Part shown: piece after piece, positions 8,970-18,068 of the stretch | Layout: every line of letters starts with the position of its first letter | How positions within the stretch are numbered: position 1 is the stretch's first letter | Assembly: GCF_002803515.1 (NCBI RefSeq) | Contig: NZ_PHQX01000001.1 | Location: 1,240,001 to 1,304,000 of the forward strand | Length of the DNA: 64,000 bases | DNA from: Stenotrophomonas lactitubi | Lineage (GTDB): Bacteria; Pseudomonadota; Gammaproteobacteria; Xanthomonadales; Xanthomonadaceae | Reading direction: 5' to 3' | Program-made: the position numbers and the translations under genes | Notes under the pieces: model-generated | Seen by the model: the letters and a program-made list of their open reading frames with translations, nothing else | Told to the model about the DNA's origin: nothing | Databases searched by the model: none

Positions 8970-9060
8970 GAGGTCCTTCTGTCGAGCCTGGGTTCTTTCT
9001 ACGACAATTGCATGAAACGCCACGCGCCCGTGAGGAGCGCGCGAAAAATCCGGGTTTCAA

Positions 9061-9618
9061 TCAGAACTTCATCGGGTCCATGATCGCGTCCAGGTTCAAG
9101 TGGTCGCAGAACTCGAGGAAATCGTCGCGCAGGGCAGCGATGTGCATGTTGGCCGGCACGCCGATGGTGACCTGTGCGCTGAACATCTCCGCACCGGTCT
9201 GCATGGCGCGGTAACGCGTGCTCTGCAGGGTCTCGATGGTGATGCCCTGGCGGTCGAAGAAATCGGCCAGCTGGAACAGGATGCCCGGCTTGTCGGCGGC
9301 GATCACCTCGACGATGTACGGCAGCAGGTTGGACTGCGCCTGCTTGGCTTCGGTGCGGTACCAGACCAGCTTCAGGCCTTCCTCGCGCTCGAGCCGGGTC
9401 AGCATCGCTTCCAGCTTGGCGACCGAATCCCAGGAGCCGGTGGCCAGCGCGGTCACCGAGACATCGCGGCCCACGGTGGCCAGGCGTGCATCCACCAGAT
9501 TGCACCCGCTGTCGGCGATGCGGCGGGTGACGGACAACAGGGGGGACTCCGGATGCGTCGTATAGGCGTTGATCAGGAGGTGGTTTTCGCTCGGCGCTGG
9601 GCGCGGGGTGGTGTCGGT
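9061..9618 (-). CDS. gcvR: Glycine cleavage system repressor-like ACT-domain protein
   Basis: A 185-residue protein with two ACT domains, about residues 15-85 (ESPLLSVTRRIADSGCNLVDAR) and 100-180 (KPGILFQLADFFDRQGITIETL). It matches GcvR, a glycine-sensing regulator that lacks a DNA-binding domain. No ATG gives a sensible N-terminus; TTG at 9618, preceded by GGA, is chosen. Synteny with bcp downstream and divergent dapA agrees with E. coli. Whether a GcvA partner exists cannot be seen here. Confidence 0.88.
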   Translation of the reverse strand, partial: TDTTPRPAPSENHLLINAYTTHPESPLLSVTRRIADSGCNLVDARLATVGRDVSVTALATGSWDSVAKLEAMLTRLEREEGLKLVWYRTEAKQAQSNLLPYIVEVIAADKPGILFQLADFFDRQGITIETLQSTRYRAMQTGAEMFSAQVTIGVPANMHIAALRDDFLEFCDHLNLDAIMDPMKF

Positions 9619-9785
9619 CAAGGCGATTCCGGGTAATGCATGCGTTAGTCTGAATGCCCGCCAGAGGCGGGGATCCACCGGTGTCCAGCATACTTGCCCG
9701 TGCTTTCGCGCCGCAAGTAACATTCAGATCGCCCCCGGCCTTTCGTGGCGGGCGTTTTCCCTCCCCAGCCAAGAGCAGCACGTCC

Positions 9786-10679
9786 TTGTCCCTTTCCGGC
9801 CTCATCACCGCGCTGGCGACCCCCTTCCGGGCCGACGGTGCACTCGACCCCGACGGTTGGCAGCGCCTGCTGCACCTGCAGCTGGAGGGCGGCGTCCAAG
9901 GCGTTGTCGTTGCCGGCTCCACCGGCGAGGCAGCCACCCTGTCCGATGCGGAGTACGACCAGCTGCTGGCCAGCGCGGTCGAACGCATCGCCGGCCGCGT
10001 TCCGGTCCTGGCCGGCACCGGCCTGTCCGGCACCGCCAAGACCATCGAGCAGACCCGCCGCGCCGCAGCGCTCGGTGCCACCCACGCGCTGGTGGTCACC
10101 CCGCCGTACGTGCGGCCGACCCAGGCTGGCCTGATCGCGCATTACCGCGCGGTCGCTGACCAGGCCGGATTGCCGGTGGTGCTGTACAACGTGCCCGGCC
10201 GTACCGGCTGCGACATGCTGCCGGAGACCGTGGCCGAGCTCGCCAGCCATCCGAACATCGTCGGCATCAAGGAAGCGGTGGGCGATACCGGCCGCGTGCG
10301 CGCGCTGCTGGACCTGCGCAGCGCGACCTTCGCCGTGCTCACCGGCGATGACGGCACTGCCGCACGTTCGATCCAGGCCGGCATGGACGGCCTGATCTCG
10401 GTCGGCTCCAACGTGCTGCCCGGCGCCTACCGCCGGATGTGCGACCTGGCCGCTGCCCGTGACCATGAAGCCGTCGAATCCTGGGATGCGCGCCTGCAGC
10501 CGTTCCACGACTTCTGCGGTGTCGAATCCAACCCGATTCCGGTCAAGGCGCTGTTGCGTCGGATCGGCATCGGTCATGATCTGCGCCTGCCACTGCTGCC
10601 GCTTTCGGCTGCACACACGCCTGCCGCCGACCATCTCGCCGGCGATATCGCCGCCCTCGAAGCCCTTTCCAGCCACTGA
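9786..10679 (+). CDS. dapA: 4-hydroxy-tetrahydrodipicolinate synthase
   Basis: A 297-residue class I aldolase of lysine and diaminopimelate synthesis, condensing pyruvate with aspartate semialdehyde. Motifs: GSTGEAATL for pyruvate binding, [11 protein letters not shown] with the catalytic Tyr, and [11 protein letters not shown] with the Schiff-base Lys. The conserved N-terminus [13 protein letters not shown] fixes the start at a TTG (9786); longer in-frame starts (GTG 9681, ATG 9654) would add a poorly conserved tail. It is divergent from gcvR and followed 32 bp later by a BamC-like lipoprotein gene. Confidence 0.95.
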   Translation: MSLSGLITALATPFRADGALDPDGWQRLLHLQLEGGVQGVVVAGSTGEAATLSDAEYDQLLASAVERIAGRVPVLAGTGLSGTAKTIEQTRRAAALGATHALVVTPPYVRPTQAGLIAHYRAVADQAGLPVVLYNVPGRTGCDMLPETVAELASHPNIVGIKEAVGDTGRVRALLDLRSATFAVLTGDDGTAARSIQAGMDGLISVGSNVLPGAYRRMCDLAAARDHEAVESWDARLQPFHDFCGVESNPIPVKALLRRIGIGHDLRLPLLPLSAAHTPAADHLAGDIAALEALSSH

Positions 10680-10711
10680 CCTTCCGTCTTGGTCTGATCC
10701 AGGAGATTCAC

Positions 10712-11227
10712 ATGCGCCAATCCGTTTCCGCCGTTCGCGTGCTGTCCTTCGCGCTCCTTGCCGTCGCCACTGCTGCTGGCACCACCGGTTGCTTCAAGCG
10801 TGGCGTCAAGGGCGACTACGCCCTGGCCCCGGAAGTGCGTCCGCTGGAAGTGCCGCCGGACCTGAACCTGCCGGCAGGCGCCGGCAACAACCAGGTGCCG
10901 ACCCTGAGCTCGGCGACCAAGCCGGCCGCTCCGGCCGCCGCCGCTCCGGCGGTCAGCGCCACCGGCTTCACCATTGCCGGCACCAAGGAAGACGCCTTCG
11001 CCAAGGTCGGTACCGCGCTGGAAGGCGTGGAAGGCCTGACCATCGCCACCCGCGCGCAGCTGCTGGGCTCGTACGACGTGGCTTATGAAGGCAGCAACTT
11101 CCTGGTCCGCGTGGTCGCCGTCGACGCCGGTGCGTACATCTCCGCAGTCGACCCGCGTGGCCTGCCGGCCACCGCCGCAGCGCCGGTGAAGCTGATTGCC
11201 GCACTGAAGGCGAAGCTGGCCCCGTAA
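10712..11227 (+). CDS. Short BamC/NlpB-like outer-membrane lipoprotein
   Basis: A 171-residue lipoprotein with lipobox near TTGCFKRG, followed by the BamC hallmark RPLEVPPDLNLP and an Ala/Pro-rich linker, then one compact domain (about residues 85-170). E. coli BamC is roughly twice as long with two helix-grip domains, so this protein would keep only one. The neighbour dapA supports the assignment, since dapA-bamC is conserved. It probably associates with the BAM outer-membrane assembly machine. AGGAG lies 6 bases before the ATG. Confidence 0.75.
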   Translation: MRQSVSAVRVLSFALLAVATAAGTTGCFKRGVKGDYALAPEVRPLEVPPDLNLPAGAGNNQVPTLSSATKPAAPAAAAPAVSATGFTIAGTKEDAFAKVGTALEGVEGLTIATRAQLLGSYDVAYEGSNFLVRVVAVDAGAYISAVDPRGLPATAAAPVKLIAALKAKLAP

Positions 11228-11267
11228 TGGCCGGGCCGGTGGGTACGGACCTGCGGGTTCGTGCCTG

Positions 11268-11437
11268 CCGTGGTAGAGGCTGACCTTGGTCGGCGCTTTG
11301 TGCCAACCAAGGTTGGCAGCTACCAAGGCAAGAACGGAAAAGGGCGCCCTGGGCGCCCTTTTCATTGCCTGCTGGTTGTACCTGTCGTGGTAGAGGCCGA
11401 CCTTGGTCGGCGCATTGTGCCAACCAAGGTTGGCAGC
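11268..11437. repeat. Two REP pairs of the CCAACCAAGGTTGG type
   Basis: Two inverted pairs, each a GTAG-led GACCTTGGTC element followed by GCCAACCAAGGTTGGC ending in CTACC, flank a terminator hairpin. They fill the gap between the convergent BamC-like and fdxA genes. Confidence 0.8.
11338..11362. terminator. Bidirectional Rho-independent terminator
   Basis: AAAAGGGCGCCC and GGGCGCCCTTTT form a perfect 12-bp stem around one T, with A and T runs on both sides. It suits the convergent BamC-like and fdxA transcripts. Confidence 0.85.
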
Positions 11438-11461
11438 TACCAAAGCAGCGTTGCCGGCGCC

Positions 11462-11785
11462 TCAGCGCTCCAGCAGCTTCAGCTTGTCCGGCTTGCCGTC
11501 CCACTCACCGGCGTCGGCCGGCGGGTCCTTGCGCACGGTCAGTACCGGCCACTCCTTCGCCAGCTCGGCGTTGAGGGCGACGAAGCCTTCCTGGCCAGCG
11601 GGAACATCGTCTTCCGGGAAGATCGCGTTGACCGGGCACTCGGGTTCGCAGAGGGTGCAGTCAATGCACTCGTCCGGGTCGATCACCAGGAAGTTCGGGC
11701 CTTCGTGGAAGCAATCCACGGGGCACACTTCCACGCAATCGGTGTGTTTGCACTTGATGCAGTTTTCGGTGACGACAAAGGGCAT
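11462..11785 (-). CDS. fdxA: Seven-iron ferredoxin
   Basis: A 107-residue ferredoxin of the Azotobacter FdI type. Cys9, Cys17 and Cys50 are placed for a [3Fe-4S] cluster, and Cys21, Cys40, Cys43 and Cys46 for a [4Fe-4S] cluster; Cys12 and Cys25 are additional. The C-terminal extension after residue 60 is typical. Its electron partner is not evident from the context. It is convergent with the BamC-like gene and divergent from the MFS gene. Confidence 0.95.
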   Translation of the reverse strand: MPFVVTENCIKCKHTDCVEVCPVDCFHEGPNFLVIDPDECIDCTLCEPECPVNAIFPEDDVPAGQEGFVALNAELAKEWPVLTVRKDPPADAGEWDGKPDKLKLLER

Positions 11786-11971
11786 GGGTAGGGGGCGAAT
11801 CGCTTTCTGAACCTGCCAATTCTAGAACAGGTTGGCCCCCGGTGTCGGTTGCCGTGTGAAAGTGGGGCAGATTGGCGCCCCTAATGCCCATTTGGCGGCA
11901 TGCCCGCCCTGTGCGACGCTGCCAGGGCCGCCGGCCCGCTTCGGTCGGCCCCCTTCCTTGCAGGATCCTTC

Positions 11972-13396
11972 ATGTCGCCAATCCAGCCCGGTGCCGCCTC
12001 CAACGGCGGTGAGAACACGGCCTTCATCGTCCTGATCAGTTGCGCCGCCACTCTTGGTGGTTTCCTGTTCGGCTTCGACAGTGGCGTCATCAATGGCACC
12101 GTCGACGGTCTGCGCCAGGCCTTCAACTCCAGCGAGGCCGCGCTCGGCTTCGAGGTGGCCTCGATGCTGCTGGGGTGCGCGATCGGCGCGTTCGCAGCCG
12201 GTTGGCTGGGCGACCGGCTGGGACGTCGCGGCGTGTTGATCGTGGCGGCCGTGATGTTCCTGGTGTCGGCGCTGGGCGCCGGCGCTGCACACGCGTCCTG
12301 GCTGTTCGTCTGCGCACGCGTGCTCGGCGGATTCGCCGTCGGTGCGGCCAGCGTGATGTCGCCGGCCTACATCGCCGAAGTCGCGTCGGCGCGCTATCGC
12401 GGCCGGCTGGCGACCGTACAGCAGATGGCGATCATCTGCGGCCTGTTCGCAGCGTTCCTCAGCAACTATCTGCTGGCCCGGGCGGCGGGCGCCTCGACCG
12501 AGCCGCTCTGGCTGGGGCAGCAGGCATGGCGCTGGATGTTCTGGATGCAGGCACTGCCGTCGCTGCTGTTCCTGCTGCTGTTGCTGGTGATTCCGGAGAG
12601 CCCGCGCTTCCTGGTGATGAAGGGCCGGCCGGCGCAGGCGAGGGCGGTGCTTGGCCGGTTGTACGGTGAACGCGCCGCGGTGAACAAGCAGGCCGAGATC
12701 GAAGCGAGCCTGGCCCAGGACCAGCACAAACCGCGATTCGGCGACCTGCTCAACAGGGCTACCGGCAAGTTGCGCCCGATCGTCTGGGTCGGCATCGGCC
12801 TGGCGATGTTCCAGCAGCTGGTCGGCATCAATGTGGTGTTCTATTACGGCGCCGTGCTGTGGCAGGCGGTGGGCTTTTCGGAAAGCGATGCGCTGCTGAT
12901 CAACGTATTGTCCGGTGCGCTGAGCATCGGCGCCTGCCTGCTGACGGTGCTGCTGATCGATCGCATCGGCCGCAAGCCGCTGCTGTGGGTCGGGTCGGTC
13001 GGCATGTCGGTGGCGCTGGTGCTGATGGTGGTCGCCTTCGCCAGTGGCAGCCTGGCCGATGGTCGCCTGCAGCTGTCCGACGGCATGGGCCGGTTGGCGC
13101 TGGTAGCGGCCAACGTCTACGTGGTGTTCTTCAACATGTCCTGGGGCCCGGTGATGTGGGTGATGCTGGGCGAGATGTTCCCGAACCAGATCCGCGGCCC
13201 AGCGTTGGCCGTGGCCGGTGCGGCGCAGTGGACGTCGAATTTCGCGATCACCGTGACCTTCCCGATGCTGCTGGCCGGCATCGGCCTGGCCGGTGCGTAC
13301 GGCATCTACACCGTCGCCGCGATCCTCTCGATCATCTTCGTCGTCCGCTACGTGCGCGAGACCAAGGGCAAGGAACTGGAGCAGATGGAAGGCTGA
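11972..13396 (+). CDS. Sugar-porter family MFS transporter
   Basis: A 474-residue protein with twelve predicted membrane helices and sugar-porter signatures: GFLFGFDSGVINGT in helix 1, GDRLGRR in loop 2-3, PESPRFLV before the central loop, QQLVGINVVFYYG in helix 7 and DRIGRKPLL in loop 8-9. These match proton-coupled hexose/pentose symporters such as XylE/GlcP. The sugar is unknown. AGGA lies 6 bases before ATG 11972. It stands alone, with a long inverted repeat after its stop. Confidence 0.93.
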   Translation: MSPIQPGAASNGGENTAFIVLISCAATLGGFLFGFDSGVINGTVDGLRQAFNSSEAALGFEVASMLLGCAIGAFAAGWLGDRLGRRGVLIVAAVMFLVSALGAGAAHASWLFVCARVLGGFAVGAASVMSPAYIAEVASARYRGRLATVQQMAIICGLFAAFLSNYLLARAAGASTEPLWLGQQAWRWMFWMQALPSLLFLLLLLVIPESPRFLVMKGRPAQARAVLGRLYGERAAVNKQAEIEASLAQDQHKPRFGDLLNRATGKLRPIVWVGIGLAMFQQLVGINVVFYYGAVLWQAVGFSESDALLINVLSGALSIGACLLTVLLIDRIGRKPLLWVGSVGMSVALVLMVVAFASGSLADGRLQLSDGMGRLALVAANVYVVFFNMSWGPVMWVMLGEMFPNQIRGPALAVAGAAQWTSNFAITVTFPMLLAGIGLAGAYGIYTVAAILSIIFVVRYVRETKGKELEQMEG

Positions 13397-13435
13397 CGGC
13401 TCGGCCTGGGTTTCAGCGCCTCCCTGTTCCGAGGG

Positions 13436-13541
13436 GAGGCGGCAGGCCAGCCGCTCCAGGACACGCCGTAAACCCATCCATGGGGGCTCGATGGCGCCAT
13501 CCATGGCGCCAACGGTCCTGGAGCGGCCGGCCTGCCGCCTC
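13436..13541 (+). repeat. Long inverted repeat with three-way-junction potential, copy 4
   Basis: Arms 13436-13462 and 13515-13541 pair at 26 of 27 positions. Inner hairpins are CCCA-TCCA-TGGG (13473-13484) and GGCGCCA-TCCA-TGGCGCC (13493-13510). It lies 39 bases past the MFS stop. The remaining sequence to 13696 shows nothing further that I recognise. Confidence 0.85.
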
Positions 13542-13696
13542 TCGACAGATCGCGGATGGCGGACGCAGGCAAGCGCGTCGGGGTTGAATTTGTTTCGGAG
13601 GGGCGAGGCTGCCCTGGGTGACCCCACCGGCTCAAGCCGATAGCAGGGAGGCGCTCAAGCGACCAGCCCCGTCGATGACACGATTCCGGAAAACAG

Positions 13697-13722
13697 AAAA
13701 GCCCGCACAAGGCGGGCTTTTT
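13697..13722 (-). terminator. Rho-independent terminator of tRNA-Glu
   Basis: A GCCCGC/GCGGGC stem flanked by AAAA and TTTTT lies 19 bases past the tRNA 3' end on the minus strand. The symmetry would also let it stop rightward transcripts. Confidence 0.85.
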
Positions 13723-13741
13723 CGGTTCCTGCTGCGGCGAC

Positions 13742-13816
13742 TGGTGCTCCCTAGGGGACTCGAACCCCTGTTTTAGCCTTGAGAGGGCCACGTCCTAACC
13801 ACTAGACGAAGGGAGC
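13742..13816 (-). tRNA. tRNA-Glu(CTC)
   Basis: A 75-base cloverleaf with encoded CCA. The acceptor stem GCTCCCT pairs with AGGGAGC; anticodon loop CTCTCAA gives CTC for GAG codons; the D-arm TCGTCTAGTGGTTAGGA is typical of tRNA-Glu. Confidence 0.95.
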
Positions 13817-13844
13817 AGTGTGTCGCTGCCGGTGCAGGAGCGCT

Positions 13845-13873
13845 AGTATATGCACCTCGATGCCATTGGGCAA
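13845..13873 (-). promoter_or_regulatory. Promoter of tRNA-Glu with a possibly shared -10 box
   Basis: On the minus strand TTGCCC (13873-13868) and TATACT (13850-13845) are 17 bases apart, placing the start about 22 bases before the tRNA. On the plus strand the same bases read TAGTAT (13844-13849), a possible -10 for pcnB, but without a good -35. Confidence 0.65.
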
Positions 13874-15245
13874 TCCCGAAACTTCAACCGGAAGCGCCAA
13901 CATCATTTCCTCTGCTACATCACCGTTCAGCCTGCGCGTCATCCCGCGCGACCAGCACACGATCTCCCGCAAGGACATCAGCCCGAATGCTTTGCGCGTG
14001 CTTTATCGACTGCGCGATGCCGGCTTCGGCGCCTACCTTGTCGGCGGCGCGGTGCGCGATCTGCTGGTCAATGGCCAACCCAAGGATTTCGACGTGGCCA
14101 CCGATGCCACGCCCGAACAGGTCAAGCAGTTGTTCCGCAACTGCCGCCTGATCGGCCGCCGTTTCCGCCTGGCCCATGTTGTGTTCGGCCGCGAGATCAT
14201 CGAAGTCGCCACCTTCCGTGCCAACATCGATGACGGCAGCGGCGACCGCGAGATGGAAAACGGCATGCTCGTGCGCGACAACGTGTACGGCAGCATCGAA
14301 GACGACGCCATCCGCCGCGACTTCACCTGCAATGCCCTGTACTACGCCATCGAGGACTTCTCGGTGCGTGACTACACCGGCGGCTTCGAAGACGTGCAGG
14401 CACGCCTGATGAAGCTCATCGGCGACCCGGTGCAGCGCTACCAGGAAGACCCGGTGCGCATGCTGCGTGCGGTCCGCCTGGCGGCCAAGCTCGGCTTCCA
14501 GATCGAAGAGGGCACCGCTGCACCGATCCCGCAGCTGGCCGGCCTGCTCAATGAAGCCGCACCGGCGCGCCTGTTCGAAGAAGTCCTGAAGCTGTTCCTG
14601 TCCGGGCACGGCGTGGCCAGCTTCGAAGGACTGGAACGCTATGGCCTGTTCGACGTGTTGTTCCCGGAAAGCGCCAAGGCGCTGAAGTCGAACCGTACCG
14701 GCGCGCTGCGCCGCATGCTGATCGAGGGCCTGGCCAACACCGACGCACGCGTGGCCAACGACGAGCCTGTGTCGCCGGCGTTCCTGTTCGCGCTGTTGCT
14801 GTGGCCGGCCTATTGCCGCGCGCAGGCAACCCTGCTCAAGCAGGGCGTGGCACCGGAAGAGGCGCAGCGTCGCGCCGCCGACCGCGTCACCGTGCAGCAG
14901 TTGAGCACCATTGCATTGCCGCGCCGTTTCTCGCTGCCGATGCAGGAGATCTGGCTGCTGCAGGCGCGCTTCAGTTCGCGCCAGCGCAAGCGCGTGATGC
15001 GCACGCTCAGCCATCCCCGTTTCCGTGCCGCCTTCGATTTCCTGGCCCTGCGCCAGGTGGCATCGGCAGAGCACGAAGCCGACGTCGCGTTCTGGCGCGA
15101 AGCGCAGGCGCAGTCCGGGCATGAGCTGGATTCGTCGCTGGATTCGCTGCACAGCGAGGCCGGCGATGAGGAGGGTGGGGCGCCGCGCAAGCGTCGTCGT
15201 CGCCGTCGTCGTCCGGACGGCGCAGCTGCCGGTGCTGCCGAGTAG
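13860..15245 (+). CDS. pcnB: Poly(A) polymerase I
   Basis: A 461-residue class II nucleotidyltransferase that adds 3' poly(A) tails and promotes RNA decay. The head domain has AYLVGGAVRDLLVNGQPKDF with the DFDVATDA metal-binding acidic pair, then RRFRLAHVVFG and RDFTCNALYY. The C-terminus is arginine-rich (RKRRRRRRRPDG), as in PcnB proteins, for RNA binding. The start is uncertain: ATG 13860 lies only about 10 bases past a possible -10 box, while the conserved part begins later (RDQHTISRKDIS). folK follows 3 bases after the stop, as in E. coli. Confidence 0.92.
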   Translation: MPLGNPETSTGSANIISSATSPFSLRVIPRDQHTISRKDISPNALRVLYRLRDAGFGAYLVGGAVRDLLVNGQPKDFDVATDATPEQVKQLFRNCRLIGRRFRLAHVVFGREIIEVATFRANIDDGSGDREMENGMLVRDNVYGSIEDDAIRRDFTCNALYYAIEDFSVRDYTGGFEDVQARLMKLIGDPVQRYQEDPVRMLRAVRLAAKLGFQIEEGTAAPIPQLAGLLNEAAPARLFEEVLKLFLSGHGVASFEGLERYGLFDVLFPESAKALKSNRTGALRRMLIEGLANTDARVANDEPVSPAFLFALLLWPAYCRAQATLLKQGVAPEEAQRRAADRVTVQQLSTIALPRRFSLPMQEIWLLQARFSSRQRKRVMRTLSHPRFRAAFDFLALRQVASAEHEADVAFWREAQAQSGHELDSSLDSLHSEAGDEEGGAPRKRRRRRRRPDGAAAGAAE

Positions 15246-15248
15246 TCC

Positions 15249-15734
15249 ATGACCGGTGCCTGGATCGGGCTGGGCGCCAATCTTGGCGACGCAGCCAACA
15301 CCGTCCGCGCGGCCATCGCCGCGCTGGGCGACCTGCCCGGAACCCGGCTGACGCAGGCGTCGCGGTTGTACGCGACGCCTGCATGGGGAAACGAGGACCA
15401 GCCACCCTTCGTCAACGCAGTGGCCTCGGTCGACACTGATCTTTCCGCTGTCGAACTGCTGCAGGCCATGCTCGCGCTGGAGCAGCGCTTCGGCCGCGTA
15501 CGCGACCCCACCGTGCACTGGGGCCCGCGTGCGCTGGATCTGGACCTGCTGCTGTTCGGCGAGCAGGTGCTGGACCTGCCCGAGCTGAAAGTGCCGCATC
15601 CCTACCTGCACGAGCGTGCATTCGTGTTGGTGCCGTTGGCCGAAATCGCCGCTGATCTGGCCATTCCCGGCCATGGCCGCGTGCGGGATGCAGTGATGCG
15701 GGTGGATGCCTGCGGGATCGCGCCGTTAGGGTGA
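15249..15734 (+). CDS. folK: 2-amino-4-hydroxy-6-hydroxymethyldihydropteridine pyrophosphokinase
   Basis: A 161-residue HPPK that transfers pyrophosphate from ATP to the pterin in folate synthesis. Conserved elements are IGLGANLGD at the N-terminus, [10 protein letters not shown], and the magnesium-binding signature [11 protein letters not shown], followed by [13 protein letters not shown]. Length is normal. It lies between pcnB (3-base gap) and the pan genes, a conserved order. Confidence 0.95.
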   Translation: MTGAWIGLGANLGDAANTVRAAIAALGDLPGTRLTQASRLYATPAWGNEDQPPFVNAVASVDTDLSAVELLQAMLALEQRFGRVRDPTVHWGPRALDLDLLLFGEQVLDLPELKVPHPYLHERAFVLVPLAEIAADLAIPGHGRVRDAVMRVDACGIAPLG

Positions 15735-15738
15735 TAAT
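15733..15738 (+). promoter_or_regulatory. Possible -10 box of the panBC operon
   Basis: GATAAT overlaps the folK stop codon and lies 30 bases before the panB ATG. No convincing -35 box is seen, so this is tentative. Confidence 0.35.
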
Positions 15739-15768
15739 GCCCGGGTTATCTCCCCCGGTTATCAGCAC

Positions 15769-16584
15769 ATGAGCACCCACGCAGACAGCAAGCCCTGGAC
15801 CGTTCCCGCCCTGGCCGAGGCCAAGCGCAATGGCCAGAAGCTGGTCATGTTGACCGCCTACGACGCAGGCTTCGCCCGCACGTTCGATGCCAATGGTGTC
15901 GACCTGATCCTGATCGGCGATTCGCTGGGCATGGTCGTGCAGGGCCACGATTCGACCCTGCCGGTGACCGTCGCCGACATGGTCTACCACACCCGCGCGG
16001 TCGCCCGCGTGCTGCAGCGCGCGCTGCTGATCGCTGACCTGCCGTTCGGTGCCGATGCGACCCCGGAACGCGCGCTGGATGCTTCGCTGCAGCTGCTGCA
16101 GGCAGGCGCGGAGATGGTCAAGATCGAAGGTGCAGGCTTCAAGGTCGACATCATCCGTTACCTGGTCGAGCGTGAGATTCCGGTCTGCTCGCACCTGGGC
16201 CTGACCCCGCAGTCGGTGCTGCGCCTGGGTGGCTTCAAGATCCAGGGCCGTGGCGATGCCGCGCGCCAGCTGGTGGAAGACGCCAAGGCCGTTGCCGAGG
16301 CGGGCGCCAGCATCATGGTGCTCGAATGCGTGCCGACGCCGGTTGCCGCTGCCGTCACCGCTGCCGTTCCCGTGCCGACCATCGGTATCGGTGCTGGCCC
16401 GCAGTGCGATGGCCAGGTGCTGGTGCTGCACGACTTCCTTGGCCTGGACAGTGGCCACCGTCGTCCGAAGTTCGTCAAGGACTTCCTGGCCGAAGGTGGC
16501 TCGGTGGCCGGTGCCACCCGCGCTTACGCCGATGCCGTGCGCGATGGCAGCTTCCCCGACGAAGAGCACGCGTACGCCCAATGA
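15769..16584 (+). CDS. panB: 3-methyl-2-oxobutanoate hydroxymethyltransferase
   Basis: A 271-residue TIM-barrel enzyme forming ketopantoate from alpha-ketoisovalerate and methylene-tetrahydrofolate, the first step of pantothenate synthesis. Signatures: [29 protein letters not shown] (metal and substrate binding), [20 protein letters not shown], and [18 protein letters not shown]. Its stop overlaps the panC start by four bases (ATGA), so the two are co-translated. Confidence 0.97.
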   Translation: MSTHADSKPWTVPALAEAKRNGQKLVMLTAYDAGFARTFDANGVDLILIGDSLGMVVQGHDSTLPVTVADMVYHTRAVARVLQRALLIADLPFGADATPERALDASLQLLQAGAEMVKIEGAGFKVDIIRYLVEREIPVCSHLGLTPQSVLRLGGFKIQGRGDAARQLVEDAKAVAEAGASIMVLECVPTPVAAAVTAAVPVPTIGIGAGPQCDGQVLVLHDFLGLDSGHRRPKFVKDFLAEGGSVAGATRAYADAVRDGSFPDEEHAYAQ

Positions 16585-17420
16585 TCCAGACCTTCAACGA
16601 ACTCGGTGCACTGCGCGCGCAGATCGCGCAATGGAAGGGCGAGGGCCTGCGCGTGGCGCTGGTGCCGACCATGGGCAACCTGCATGGCGGGCACCACGCG
16701 CTGATCACCCTGGCAAAGCAGTACGCCGACAAGGTGGTGGCCAGCATCTTCGTCAACCCGACGCAGTTCGGGCCGAACGAGGATTTCAGCCGCTATCCGC
16801 GCACCCCCGAAGCCGATGTGGCCGGGCTGGAGCAGGTAGGCTGCGATGCAGTGTGGCTGCCCAGCGTCGAAGCGATGTACCCGCTGGGCGTGGACAAGAC
16901 CACGCAGATGCATGCGCCCGGCGTCAGTGAAGTGCTGGAAGGCGCCAGCCGCCCGGGCCATTTCGATGGCGTGTGTACGGTGGTGGCGCGGCTGTTCCTG
17001 CAGGTGCAGCCGGACGTCGCCGTGTTCGGTCGCAAGGACTACCAGCAGCTGGCGGTCATCAAGCAGATGGTGGCCGAGCTGTCGTTCCCGATCCAGATCG
17101 TCGGTGCCGAGATCGTGCGTGATGAGGATGGCCTGGCCAAGAGCTCGCGCAACCAGTACCTCAGCGCCGAGCAGCGCCCCTTGGCGACCACCCTTCATCG
17201 CACCCTGCTGGGCATGCGCGAAGGTTATGTCGCCGGGCACGACCGTGAACGCATCGAGGCCGACGCCGTCGCTGCGCTGCAGGCGGCCGGCTTCCAGGTG
17301 GATTACGCGGTGCTGCGCACCCCGGAGCTGGCCGAACCGACCTTTGATGGCGGTGGCCGCGTGGCCCTGATCGCCGCCCGCCTGGGCACCACCCGGTTGA
17401 TCGACAACCTGGAGTTCTGA
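16581..17420 (+). CDS. panC: Pantothenate synthetase
   Basis: A 279-residue ATP-dependent ligase joining pantoate and beta-alanine. Motifs: [15 protein letters not shown] (HIGH-like), [37 protein letters not shown] and the KMSKS-like [12 protein letters not shown]. Length is usual. The ATG overlaps the panB stop. Two GC-rich hairpins (17419-17434 and 17438-17456) follow directly after the stop. Confidence 0.97.
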   Translation: MIQTFNELGALRAQIAQWKGEGLRVALVPTMGNLHGGHHALITLAKQYADKVVASIFVNPTQFGPNEDFSRYPRTPEADVAGLEQVGCDAVWLPSVEAMYPLGVDKTTQMHAPGVSEVLEGASRPGHFDGVCTVVARLFLQVQPDVAVFGRKDYQQLAVIKQMVAELSFPIQIVGAEIVRDEDGLAKSSRNQYLSAEQRPLATTLHRTLLGMREGYVAGHDRERIEADAVAALQAAGFQVDYAVLRTPELAEPTFDGGGRVALIAARLGTTRLIDNLEF

Positions 17421-17456
17421 GCCGCATGCGGCTCAGGGGCGCCCGCAGCGGGCGCC
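17419..17456 (+). terminator. Tandem GC-rich hairpins after panC
   Basis: GAGCCGCATGCGGCTC is a perfect palindrome overlapping the panC stop, followed by GGCGCCCG/CGGGCGCC around CAG. No T-run follows, so transcript protection or Rho-dependent ending is as likely as intrinsic termination. Confidence 0.5.
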
Positions 17457-17486
17457 TCTCACCTTCCCATGGACGGGAGACCGGAA

Positions 17487-17981
17487 ATGAATACCCCCAC
17501 CACTACCGGCTGTCTTGCCCGGGCCTCGATCCTGGCGGTACTGGCCGCCGGCATGGTGCCTGCCCAGCTGATGGGCGCCCTGTTGTTCGCGCTCGACTTC
17601 GCGCGTACGCCCGTACCGGCACTCACCGGCGGTGCGCTGATGTTCGTGCTGGGCGTGTGCAACGCCATCGCGGTGTTGCTGCCGATGGCGCTGATCCTGC
17701 AGTCCCAGCGGCGTCTGCGCCGGACCGCCTTCCTGCTCGTGGGGTTCGGTCTGGGCGCGCTGGCCATGGCGACCTGTGCCTGGCCGGGCGCGGACAATGG
17801 TCCGCTGCTGCAGCGCCTGCGCTATGTCGATACCTTCGACGTGATCAGCTACGGCCTGTCGGTGCTGGCCGCGGGCGGCTTCGGCCTGGTCGCCGGGCTG
17901 GCCTTCCATACGGTGTTCGGCCTATCACTGCAGGGCGCCTGCGGGCATGCCCCGTCAGCGCTACCGGTCGAGGGCGCCTGA
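17487..17981 (+). CDS. Hypothetical four-helix membrane protein between panC and panD
   Basis: A 164-residue protein with four predicted transmembrane segments (around VLAAGMVPAQLMGALLF, LMFVLGVCNAIAVLLPMAL, FLLVGFGLGALAMA and SVLAAGGFGLVAGLAF). No named domain is recognised. An earlier in-frame ATG at 17469 exists, but the later one is nearer to purine-rich sequence. It interrupts the pan genes; nothing ties it to pantothenate metabolism. Confidence 0.7.
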   Translation: MNTPTTTGCLARASILAVLAAGMVPAQLMGALLFALDFARTPVPALTGGALMFVLGVCNAIAVLLPMALILQSQRRLRRTAFLLVGFGLGALAMATCAWPGADNGPLLQRLRYVDTFDVISYGLSVLAAGGFGLVAGLAFHTVFGLSLQGACGHAPSALPVEGA

Positions 17982-18031
17982 ACGGTCTTCAGCGTCCCGT
18001 CCCAGCCCCCTGATGACGGCCAAGCGGGTGC

Positions 18032-18037
18032 TAGAAT
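18032..18037 (+). promoter_or_regulatory. Possible -10 box of panD-pgi
   Basis: TAGAAT lies 31 bases before the panD ATG. The -35 is not clear. The same TAGAAT motif precedes ispG. Confidence 0.35.
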
Positions 18038-18068
18038 CCGCTCTTTCCTTTGCCGTTGCAGCGCCCCC

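Noticed and set aside
17487..17981. Pantothenate transporter between panC and panD
   Set aside because: Only four predicted helices and no PanF or ECF signature. Position alone is too weak.
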